Assembly (NCBI GenBank): GCA_023375675.1
Contig: JALQBC010000022.1
Location: 434,001-498,000, forward strand
Reading direction: 5' to 3'
Length of the DNA stretch: 64,000 nucleotides
Source: Cytospora piceicola
Lineage: Eukaryota; Ascomycota; Sordariomycetes; Diaporthales; Cytosporaceae
Below the pieces are notes generated by a model. That model was not told the origin of the DNA. It made no database searches and saw only the letters and a list, made by a program, of their open reading frames with translations. The position numbers and the translations under genes were made by a program. Positions 9,442 to 19,793 of this stretch are shown one piece after another. Every line of letters starts with the position of its first letter. The stretch's first letter is position 1.

Positions 9442-11917
9442 TCAGCCCCCTTCATTGGGGACCACAACTTCAGCACGCCAGTTGACATGCTCACGCTCTG
9501 CGAACCGAACCAGCACGGACAAAGCTTCTGTGGCGGCTTTGTGCGGCGATGTCCACGGGCCCATTGCAGGAGTCTTTAGGTTCTTGTCCGACACCTTGGT
9601 CCGCAGCTCGTTGGCCTCGGTCCAGATCTTCGAGTTGCTCCGCAGCGCATGGAACACCCCTTTTGCTACCTCCCTCTCAAGCTTTGGCATCTCACCATTC
9701 TGCATGCCTAGGGAGCCGTACGTCCTCACTATCTCGTTGACCACCGTGCCGTGGAGTTGACAAGCCAGTGCCTGCAAAGGAACTGAGTGCCGCGTCATCC
9801 CCTTCAGCTCCCGCAGATGAGGCTCCAGCGTGAGCCACGCCGGCACATTCATGGGTGTCCCGGACAACTCCGACCTCTGGTCGCCAGAACGGAAGGATAT
9901 CATGTATGCCAGGATCATCTCGATCGTCAAAACGGCTCGGCGGTTCGTGTCGATCTCGGACCGTTTTGCCTGTCCGCCCCCGCTAGGACCTGTGCCATTC
10001 GTCTGGCATTCCCCATCGCGCTTGTGCTTCAGCCTCCTTCCCATTCTGCTGAACGTCTCCCAGCGTAGTTTGTACGTCTCTTTTGCCACCTGTGACCCCC
10101 CTTCGCGGCCAGGTGGTCCTGCATCCCCGGCGCTCGGGGTCTGGGCGATTCGCTCTCCGGGAGTCTGCATGTGTGAGCTACCGTGAGCAGACTGGCTGTT
10201 GGCAGTGGGGGGCTTGGGTGGTGTGTATGGCGCTTTGTTCGCCGATATCTCGGCCGGCCTGGGGCGTTTCGCGGATATAGAAACTGCTGGCTCAGGATCT
10301 GCTTCGGAAGCGCGCGGGCGCTTCTTCGCTGGTGGGGGGGTGTCCTCCACGCTAACCGATCGCTCCTTGGAGCTCTTGGAAGGGAGTGCGAGGAGGCTCT
10401 GTAATCGCTTGCGGTAGCTGCCCTTCTTGATCTTCATAGTCACAATCTTGGATTTTGGTCGACTCTCCTCGTCGACATCATCCGCCCGGGGTCGCGCTTT
10501 ACGCGCACTGGCTGGTGATTCCGAAGACTGGCTGCCTGGCTGTCTTGCCTCGTCCTTTGTAGGCGTTTTTATTCGAGCAAGAGCTTCCTCGATAACAGGC
10601 GGCAAAGTGGGTGAGAGCAGCGGTGGCAAGTCTGGGGTGACAGACTTCTGCTTCTTCACCGAAGCTTCTGTTCTTTGTGATTTGTTTGACAACTTTCCGG
10701 GCCCATGACCATCTCCCAGTCTCTTCTTCGGGCTAGTAGTCTCCAGATCCTCGTCGAATGGAAGTCGCCTTAGCGGCGAGAGCAATGGCGGCACGAGATG
10801 TTTCCCAGAAGTGTCAGGGCGTGGAGGCAAAGAGTTTCGGGATGCAGAGGTTTGAGACTTGGTGCCATTGAGAGTGATCCTTGGTGAGACGGCACGGTGG
10901 TGATCTTTCGAGCTCGAATGTCCGGCGCGACTGCCCGGGGTCGGCTGCGCTCCAGACGTCCTGCCGTCCTTACTGGCAGACCTGGCGTGTTCTTTATTAC
11001 TCGGAGTCTCGGGTCGTGGCGGTCTGCGTGGTTGATCTGATGACGGATGTTCGCTAGGCTTCGTCTTCTTAAGTGGTCTAGCGCTGTCGTCTTGCTCCAG
11101 ATGTCGTTTCTTGCTTTCTGATGACGGACTCGGCATGTCTTTATGGGCAACTCGGCTAGGTAGTGAACTCTTAGACCTGCGACAAGTGTCACATGTTAGC
11201 ATGTTAACAATGCGACGGCGATCCCAGATCTGCGCACGTACTTCTCTACCTCTCTATTGCCCCGAGACTCTTGCGCGTTTGTCTCCCGTCTTGAACCATT
11301 CTCCTTGGCTTTGTCCAGCTCTTTGCGCGAGCCATCCTTTTCCGGTCTTGAGGCCGCACCTGCAGCTTTCTTCTCGTCCATCTTGCCAGGGGTGCCGTTC
11401 TCGGTCGGCGAGGTTGTGGTCTTTTTGTTCTTCCAGTCCTTCAGAGACACCTTGTTCCCGGCCTTCTTGGGGCCAGCCAGAGGCGTGGGCTGTGGAGTAG
11501 ATAGAGGCGCCACAGGCTCATCGCATATGTCGAAGTATGGTCGGGTCAGGAGAACGCCGCGGTCGGCATCTGACAGGAAGGTAGAGTATTGCAGAGGAGA
11601 TTGGTGGGGCCAGAAATCGGGAGGGACTGGGTATTTGCTCTCGAGGGAGAGAGCCAGGTGGTGTGGGCGCTCAGGCAGTATGTTCTTGACGGCGGATCTG
11701 ATTCTCTCCGCCGCAGTCTCCATCTTCCAAGGTGCTTCATGAAAGAAGCCTTGTTTCAATGGCAGACTGCGAGGGTCGAGATGCTTATCGATGTGATGGT
11801 ACGGGTTGCGAGGCGGCCAGTTAGGCGGACAACAGTCAGGATCGCATGCGCGGTCGCGTAGCGCAATCGGACGCCCAGACAATTCGAGGCCGGGGTATCT
11901 TTGGAAAGGAGTGGCCT
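9442..11917 (-). CDS. conserved fungal protein, possibly Ebp1/AFF4-like elongation scaffold
   Basis: At least two exons. An intron at 11177-11241 has donor GTACGT, branch GCTAAC and acceptor CGCAG, and joins ...EVEK to SKSSLPS... The open frame runs from 9442 to an apparent acceptor (TTTTAG) at 11918-11920. No ATG lies at that 5' end: the first in-frame ATG is at 11723, but the 60 codons before it look coding (CDPDCCPPNWPP), so a short first exon further upstream is likely and unresolved. From 11882, a non-ATG codon, about 791 residues. The middle is a disordered Ser/Pro/Lys-rich region with repeated P-L-L-S-P motifs. The C-terminal ~200 residues are helical. R-R-L-K-H-K-R-D followed by an A-x-L-x-I-E-x-I-L-A-Y helix recalls the C-terminal domain of AFF4 and fission-yeast Ebp1 (ELL-binding). 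That assignment is weak and inferred. Confidence 0.75.
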
Positions 11918-13566
11918 CTAAAACGGCGGCAGAGAAAGACTAGACTCGCGTGGATCGTGGCTAGTCAAATGGAAAGACGGTTCGCGGTAGGAGGTGCAGT
12001 GGCTGTGCGGCTGCAAACAATCAGTGAGAATCGAATAGGTAAGTAAGTTTGGCGGTACGGTACCGTACTGTATCGCACGGTAGAGGGGGAAGCTGGGAAT
12101 TGTTGTGATCACGTCAAAGCAATGCGTCCTCCGTACATAGTACCACACAAAGCCAATTGCGATGAGGAGTACGACGGGGCAAATGGTCTCAGCAGCCGAT
12201 AGACCAGGATTTTGGGGGGGGGGGGGGAGACAAAGAATGGATCATCTAACCTTGGGGCCACGGGCGCTCAATGCAGCAATGTTCGACCAACGACTTGTTT
12301 TGGGTATCGCAAAGGTCCAGATGTCTCGAAGCGAGGTTGTTGTGCAGTGCAGCTGGCGTTTCTTTCTGTCTGCAGTTGCACACACACACACACACACACC
12401 CACCCACACCCTTCCATCCACATCAGTCGGCGGACCGTATCTGTCGTCTCTCGGGGTGGCTGCTGTCCACCACATGCACGCGCTGGACCCTCAAGCAAGT
12501 CTCCACTTGCCGTCCCACTTAGGATTCACCACTTGCCTTGATGCACGTGCTGTATGGATGATCCTTGGTAAGCCAAATCTTGGGCGTTGTCAGTTAGAAA
12601 AAGTCCCCAGTAGGAGGAAGCCCTATTTGAGGGGCTGCATGCGACAAGTGTAAAAGTAGGTAGAAGGTAGAAATAGAGGTAGATTCAATGGTGACGGTAG
12701 GGTAGAGGGGGAGAATTGTGGCTGGTGGCTAATGATGTGGGTGCGGGTACGGTGCGGTGCGGTGCGTTACGGTGTCGGTGCAGTGTGATCTCAAGGGTTG
12801 CAGTGGTCGCTCCTATTGTATATTACTTACTTAAGTAGGTACCGGACATGGGTTTGGGGAAACCGGCCGAGGGATGGAACATAGTCTACCGATTGGCTCA
12901 CTTATTGGGCACCGTGCCTGTGTGCTTGGAATATCTATTCAGTATCCATCTGGCGACATAGGACCCGTGGACCTGTGGACATACTTTGGTTACCTGAGTG
13001 CCTCTACGCAGTAGGTACCCAGGTAGTCTAGGAAGGAGTCGTGTACTCCCTGGAAATTGGTCAGTCCACCCGATGTCATCGCGTGGCTTTTCCCGTACAC
13101 GTCCTGTTGTTACTGGGTACATATTCTTGGCCCCAAGACCCTCGACTCATTAACCCAAGACCCCCTTGTATTGATCGCATGGCCTACAACCGGGTGCCAA
13201 ACAACGGTGGACTCGCCACTGTATTGACTGGCTGGCTATTGAGCATGTCTATACAGGCGATGCTGTCCTATGCGGATACAGAGGCTGCAACCACTCATCT
13301 CGTGAATTATGACATTCCAAGGCCTGCAATCCATTGCCTGGCAACTTGGTGCAGGCTTCTATGTGACAATACTGAGAGCCCTTTTGCCTTCTCCGTATGA
13401 ACAGTCCGCAAAGTCACCGAAAACACCTCGCAGCCGAGACCTTTGTAAAATATTATTGAGTGATAATAGAAGCGCAAATCAGTAAATCCGTCTTGGAGTC
13501 TGGGGGTATCTATCCGCCAACGCCACATCCTGGTATAACACCCTTGTCCGATCTGAAGGAAACCCC
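11918..13566. other. spacer with simple repeats
   Basis: No convincing gene, except that an unresolved first exon of the gene to the left may lie at its left end. It contains a G14 run (12214-12227), a CA dinucleotide tract (12381-12399), GGTGC/CGGTG pentamer repeats (about 12740-12780), a TACTTAAGTA palindrome (about 12826-12842) and GTACC/AGGTAG motifs near 13011-13030. Short open frames here are low-complexity or out of context. Confidence 0.6.
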
Positions 13567-15912
13567 TTACCAAGCGTACACATCCGAATCATCTTCTACC
13601 TCGCGATCCGATGTCCAGTCATCATCCTCTGACTCATGGTTCGCCTCGTCAAGGAAGTCCTCGGCGCTGTATTGTATCTCCACCGGCTTCTGGTTGTCGA
13701 ACCGAATGTTGACAACGTCACAGAGGCCGTGGATGAACGGCTCATCCGGCGACGGCGGCGACTCTGGCGGGGTCGATGGGGGCGAAGGGTCTTGGGGTGT
13801 CTCTTCCTCGCTCCCCTCACTGGCCTCTAACTCAAGATCTTCATCTGTGTCGGGGTCACGATATGAAATGTTGGCACGCTTGGGCTGCCTCAAGTCTCGG
13901 GTCAAGGTTGCAGACCGCTTCCTCTTTCGCTTGCTGTCCATCTGCTTAGCCTTGGCAGGAGGTGGAGGAGCGACATTGGATGCAATGCGGGTGCTACGCC
14001 GAGATGGCACATCCGGGTTGGAAATCTCTGCGGTTTCAACGTCCTCGGCCTTGGGCTGCGGCTCCTCCTGCCCAGTGATTTGTCCCCGGAGTGCTGGCCA
14101 CTGGATCAGGGAGTGGTACGGCCGAGGCTTCGTCTGCTTTCGCAAGAAGACTCTCCTCAGTTTGCCCACCCACTTGTCTCGGAACTCGCAACGTTGGCGC
14201 CAAGGAACATCCAACATGGCTTTGATAGCCAGACATCGCAATCTAGGCATCTTTGGAGCTTGATCAACGAGGCTTTGGAAGAACATCTCGGCGGTCGCAG
14301 CGTCCCATTTGGAAAGCTGCTCCAGGTCCATGATCTCGATCGTCTTTGGCCAGGACGGAATGTCGCTGGGGGTCAAAAGGTAGTCGTAGTTTGGATCGGA
14401 ATCTTTGTAGTATTCGTGATGCTTGAAGTAGTTGAGGTCCATAGACAGTTCGCGCAGCTGTGGACAGCTGGTACCTAAAGAGGGCAAGAATTCCAGATTG
14501 AGTGACTGGTTGTGGTGCAATATCAACTGTTGGATATTCCGGCCATGGGTGAGCAGGTACTCTGACAGCATCTCTGCACTCAACTCCCAACAATTAACGA
14601 TCTCGAGGTGCTCGATCGTCTTAGGCAGCAGTGATAGGAACTGGCCGTCAACAATGGTCGACGACTCCATTACCAGGTGTTTCAGGTTTGCTAAAGGCTT
14701 TAGTGACTCCGAGATATAACTGATGTAGTTCTTGTCCGCCTCGAATACCTCAGGGTCTTCTGGGTCCTTGTTTTCTCTGAGGGACGGGACTTGGAAGTTG
14801 ACAAAAGAGACCTTGCGCATCTGTGAAAAGGTCACCCATTCGTGGATATTTTTCAATCCTTCGGGGGGGAGGACATCGCGTTCGATCATCCTCTCACTCC
14901 ATTTCCAAGACTTCAGCCTGACAGCAGACTCAGCTTCGCCTGCGACTTTCAGGGCATCAAGAAGACCCTGTGAGTACGTCCACTTCTTCATCTTGTAATC
15001 AAGTTGGCGATATGGTGGCAGGTCAAACTCATGATAGAGCTCGAGGTGAGAGAGACGGGGTAGAGATAGAATCAGTTCTGCGATATCAAAAACCCGTATC
15101 TGCGATGGGGAAAGGGAGGCAACGCTGACGACAAGAGACTCGATCATAGTGCGCCTGTGATCTTCACGTGCCAAGGCAGCAGCTGAAGTCGCATTGAGAT
15201 GGTGGACGAGAGCCGCGAATTTGTTAGCCATGTTCGTTGAGACGATTGGTAGCGGCGGTGGACATCTGTATAATGCCTTGAGCGCCGGACCCAAGAATGA
15301 TTTGCAGACGAGACCAGCCGAAAGAAGCCAGCGAACATTGGTTTTGGTATCAAGCGGATACGAAGCATACTCGAAGATCTGGACGAGCAAGGTCCACTCC
15401 AGCTTTTGCCATGGGGGAATGACCTTGGAGGTTGGCCAGTCTGGCTCTTTGCTGGCGGGGCGAGATGCAAGCTGCTTCCTGGCGCTGCCAAGCTTGCCCT
15501 GGGGGGCTGACTTCTTCTTTGAAGGTGTGGCAGGTGCTCTTGAAGAGTTTGATCGACTTGGCTGTCCACGGGAGTTTGTTACAGCCGTCGTGCGATTGCT
15601 CTGTGAAGAGGTTCCTCCGACATGGCGTCGAAGCCTTGTCGAAGCAGCAGTCTGAAGGTGACCACGTTGCGGTGACCGGCGAACTTGGTTGTTCAGAGCA
15701 CGACGTGGTCTGGACATACGTAGTTCGTCGGCTGATGAGCCATCGGAGTCGTCGTCTTCAACATGACTGGGATTAGATTCACTTGAAGGCGAAATAAGTC
15801 TTGCAGTGCTCCGTGTAACACGGCCGTTCGGGTCTCGCGAGCGGGTGGATGCGACGGTTGTGGCCCGGCGAGGGTACCGCCGAACCCCTGCCGCAGGTCC
15901 GGTTTGGCTCAT
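13567..15912 (-). CDS. F-box / leucine-rich repeat protein
   Basis: Single exon, 781 residues, starting at the first ATG. Residues 1-160 are basic, Ser/Arg-rich and disordered. An F-box-like motif follows (about 166-215: P-P-W-Q-K-L-E-W-T-L-L-V-Q-I-F-E-Y-A, then L-V-C-K-S-F). A leucine-rich region (about 280-580) has repeats such as L-P-R-L-S-H-L-E-L and I-E-H-L-E-I-V-N-C-W. The C-terminal tail is acidic, with basic NLS-like clusters (SKRKRKRS). By analogy with the family, it should be a substrate receptor of an SCF (Skp1-Cullin1) ubiquitin ligase, with the LRR choosing the substrate. The basic N-terminus and NLS-like clusters suggest a nuclear location. The specific substrate cannot be read from sequence. 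Confidence 0.85.
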   Translation of the reverse strand: MSQTGPAAGVRRYPRRATTVASTRSRDPNGRVTRSTARLISPSSESNPSHVEDDDSDGSSADELRMSRPRRALNNQVRRSPQRGHLQTAASTRLRRHVGGTSSQSNRTTAVTNSRGQPSRSNSSRAPATPSKKKSAPQGKLGSARKQLASRPASKEPDWPTSKVIPPWQKLEWTLLVQIFEYASYPLDTKTNVRWLLSAGLVCKSFLGPALKALYRCPPPLPIVSTNMANKFAALVHHLNATSAAALAREDHRRTMIESLVVSVASLSPSQIRVFDIAELILSLPRLSHLELYHEFDLPPYRQLDYKMKKWTYSQGLLDALKVAGEAESAVRLKSWKWSERMIERDVLPPEGLKNIHEWVTFSQMRKVSFVNFQVPSLRENKDPEDPEVFEADKNYISYISESLKPLANLKHLVMESSTIVDGQFLSLLPKTIEHLEIVNCWELSAEMLSEYLLTHGRNIQQLILHHNQSLNLEFLPSLGTSCPQLRELSMDLNYFKHHEYYKDSDPNYDYLLTPSDIPSWPKTIEIMDLEQLSKWDAATAEMFFQSLVDQAPKMPRLRCLAIKAMLDVPWRQRCEFRDKWVGKLRRVFLRKQTKPRPYHSLIQWPALRGQITGQEEPQPKAEDVETAEISNPDVPSRRSTRIASNVAPPPPAKAKQMDSKRKRKRSATLTRDLRQPKRANISYRDPDTDEDLELEASEGSEEETPQDPSPPSTPPESPPSPDEPFIHGLCDVVNIRFDNQKPVEIQYSAEDFLDEANHESEDDDWTSDREVEDDSDVYAW

Positions 15913-18900
15913 ATTGTCAGCAAGGACAGACAGGAAATTTTATGGTAAATGAATCAAGATGGGTCATCTGAAACAAGAGTGGTCAACAAGTAAAGAGCAT
16001 GGAGCGTTGCCCGCAAGGCAAGTTTGAGGGCGAGTGGGAAATGCGGCCAGCAATGACCTGCAATTGCTATGCGATGTTCACTCGAATGCGCGGACTTTAA
16101 GGGGTGAAGTTGTTGTGGTCGGCCAACGGAGTCGGGCACCCCGGAGTAAGAGTCGACCGAGTTTGAGGTGTGATGACGGTGGACGGAAAAGGAAGTGTGG
16201 AAAGGGAAGCGACGGCACTTTCGAGGTTGAACGTTTTTGGGTAGCGACCCCACCCCTGCTTACTGTGTACCTAGGTAGCCTCTGACTTCGAGTGCTCTGA
16301 CAACCATGGGCTGCAGGCCCGTGCATCGATACTCAAGCTTCCGGGCCGGGTGGGGCAGGGGGGTCTAGAGTTACCCCACCCCGCAGCCCCGTGCAAGTGA
16401 ATGTGTTACTGCAGCCGAACATCACAGTTTTGCATCAGGAGGAGCCTGATGATAGTAAAACATGATGACTTGAGTAATAATCAGAATTACCCTTCAACAA
16501 ATAATGGACTGCAACCTTTCTGGCAAGATTCACGGCTGAATCAATGAATAATAAGAGCCCATCCAGAACCTAGCTGAACATTCCTACCATACCTACTTAG
16601 GCTGTGCTGGTCAACTGCATTCTCCACGCACCTCCCATACATTGTCAATCATATCACCGCACAAGGAATGCTTTCAATAGAGCTACAAGGAATACCGAAT
16701 GGCTGTTGTGATAGGCCATGTACACCGGCGCGTCGTGGCTTGGTCGAGTCTGACTCGTCTCGAGCTGGAATCAATCCAGCTTCGGAACCTCCCTGAGTGC
16801 ACATGTGGACATTGTACTCCCCTTTTGGTCCTTATTGGGGTTATACATTTATGAGTAATGAGAAACAACTATGCATTTCGAACGTACAATGGCTGTAAGT
16901 GTCCGGGTTTCAAATCGAGGCTCTCAGCAGAACCAATCCCAATACCGTATTTTGATACATTGCTCTGCATATGAGAAGATATACAAGCAATCACATGAAT
17001 GCCCCGACCAATGATCCAGTCCTTTACGGGTGTTGTATATCGATTTCTAGATTACTATCGAACTGGAAATATCCTCCTTTTTGTGTGGTTGGTAATTTGG
17101 ATGTTTCTGGCGTGGTTTTATTCCCTACGTTCTTGGCCTGGATGCAGGAGGACACCTGGCATGGCTCTCAGCCGGCTTTATGCGTACTGGGGCCTCATTA
17201 TATAATATCAAAGAAACACATGTTACGCCTTCTTTCTTGAATCATAGTTGAGATTGAGAGGGAGGTAAAATGTCAAAACCACAGCCAGAGCAGTATGTTC
17301 CGATGTCACAGCGTTTGTAGGGTTAGGGCTTGACCTAGTTGGTCGGCGGCCTTGAGGCGCCTCCAGATGTCGTGGTTTCGAAAAACCTGAGTATTTAGTA
17401 GATATCGGCTGCTGGGGATTTTGTGACTGTGGGTTGGGTTTTGAGTCCGTTTTATTCCAGGCTTCTTGCAGTCTCCGTTTGCAGGAAATAATGATCCGCA
17501 TGATGGATAACGACGGTCAAATGCATTCCCATGCTATGGTAGCCTTGAAAACAAACATTTTGGGGGTGCTTGTGACTTTAGGAATCGACGCGGTCAGTTC
17601 ATAAGCATGGAATATAACCTCATGAATCGAAAAGTCACATCTATCTGAACTTGTTGTTCAAGCGCTACTATAAAAGGGGTGGTTTTGAGGTGTAGATAGA
17701 ATTCAACATTTGATCTCACTTTGACTCCCGAACACGATATTTTCCACATCCTTGAGAGGTGAAGCGCAGGAGGAACAAAATATGTAATCGGGCAGTATTT
17801 TCTTTTTTTTCAAAAGCGAAATTCCTCATCCGAAGAGGAATGCAGCCTTGAAGCTTTCGTGGCAGGTTGAGTGTCGAGCTGTCAATCTGTATGCAACGAG
17901 CAGGAAGCTCGACTATACAAGGCTGGCGCTTGCACCATGCACTTACATGTAGCGATAGCAACAGTACGACCGCCAGTCTTACGTGGATTACCATTCGGGG
18001 TTTACTTTATCGCCAATCAGCACTACCTTGGATGCATGGAACTGATTCCAGGTCGAAAAACGTATCGACGCTCTTTTTTGTTATGGTCTTCATGGTGTGC
18101 CCGAAATATCTCAAATTTACTATTATTCGCGAGGCTCAATGCAGTGACTATTACAACAGAGTTTGAAACGCAACTACAACTTGACTGTGTAGCTCTCTCT
18201 TGCGGTAGTAGCGGACTATATCCACGATCCGTGTAGACGGCCCTCATCTGATTGATATCAATTTTGTATATGTATGGCTCTAAAGCTCGTAGCCAGCCAG
18301 CGATTATCCGACCCGGCATGCGAGGCTAACATTGAACTCTAGCCTTTCTCACATGCAAACCCGGCGAGTGACAGCCAAGATTTAACACTGCACCAGTATG
18401 ACGCTCCTTACGTATATCTCCTGTTCAACTTAATTTCTCCGTGCCTTTATTTGGGGCACAAATGCATCTGGGTATCAGTGGATAGACGAAATTCGGTTTT
18501 GAGGGCTATGAACATATTCATCTTGGTTGGCTTGCCCGGCCCAATTGTAGTAGTGAGCGCCGGAAACATTGGATTTTCCCCGCATCGATTCATGCTTTGC
18601 ACGTGCAGTAATCGAACAGAGCGTTCTGATATGAATAAAGCAAACATTGGAAGCCGTCTTTACTGCAATTCGACCATTCCGTCTCATAAAGCTATTAGGC
18701 AGAAGAGGCTGGCGAGGCTGAAAATGTTATGATGGAGAAAATGTCCATTTCACATACAAACACCGTTTAGAACCTCGGAAGACTCTTGGTTGTTTCCATA
18801 AGGGCGGAATAAATGTTTATAAACACAGGATGTAGGAATAAAACAAAAACAGCCCAAGTTTGGGCATATGCCCTCGTGTCCTCCAACCTCGTTCGGCCCC

Positions 18901-19793
18901 GTTGTTGCTTCCAGAAGTTGAGATGACAGTGGAGCACCCACAGTTAAGCTGAGACATGTAAATTGCAGTCCATATGCTAGCCTTCGTGGGTATTCCGGTA
19001 ATACGAGCACGCGGCTGTCCACATTCGCTCTAGCGGATTTTCAATTGGTCCAAGCGCTAGCCCCGGATCATGGCCATTTCCAGCACTGGCAGCCGCGATG
19101 GATTCTTTCAGGTTGTTTCTCTACCGGTCAGAGACCAGGCACGCGCCATTACCTCCCGATCCTTACACAATTCAAGCAACTTCAACGTCTCAATACTTTA
19201 TATTGGGTCGTAGCGTCTATTATTCACTTCCCTCCTTTTCTGCAGCAACGCCTGATTGATGACGACAAGCACGGGTAGCCCTAGATTGATGATGGGACCC
19301 CTAGCGGCAGATTGTTCATAACTTGACGGCACTCATCTCACCGCCCGTCCAAAGCCGACGGTGCTATCCCTCATATTGCCTTATTGCACACATCACAGCA
19401 GGTGCATCGATACCCCAGGTCGCATCCAGTTCCAAATTCATTCGCCACCAGCAACTCCGTCCGTCTCATCGAGGGCAGCCACAGGGTTGCGTCGACATTG
19501 TGTGTGGGTGTTATACAGACCCACGTTTTGATTCTCCCCATCCGCATTCTGAGGTCTCATTTTTTTGTCGGCTGCTGCTTTGAGTTTGCAGAGGAGGGCA
19601 ATCCGTTGAATGAAATTGCACCGATCACAGGAACGGGAAACTGGTCACGCCGGGACTGCCCTGCAGACGTCTCAGTCTTGGCGCGACAGAATCTCTCGGT
19701 CGCGGGACAGGCGATAACCTCGGTTCCTACTTGCAGAACGCCCCAAAGCGCTCGTCGTTTGGAATCTCTGGGTTCATATGCCTTGATCCAACC
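15913..19793. other. 3.9 kb gene-poor spacer
   Basis: No gene I can support. It is AT-richer than the flanking genes, with only short open frames on both strands. A 68-codon hydrophobic frame at 16999-17205 lacks context. TACCTAGGTAG and ACCTACTTAGG motifs occur near 16267-16279 and 16588-16600. The last few hundred bases are the probable promoter and 5' leader of SUZ12. Confidence 0.55.

Noticed and set aside
11880..11882. Start of the 9442-11917 gene at 11882
   Set aside because: The codon there is TTG; the open frame continues upstream to a probable acceptor, so this is not the initiation site.
16999..17205. 68-codon hydrophobic frame with a possible membrane segment
   Set aside because: Isolated, no homology recognised, no promoter or splice context; expected by chance in 3.9 kb of spacer.
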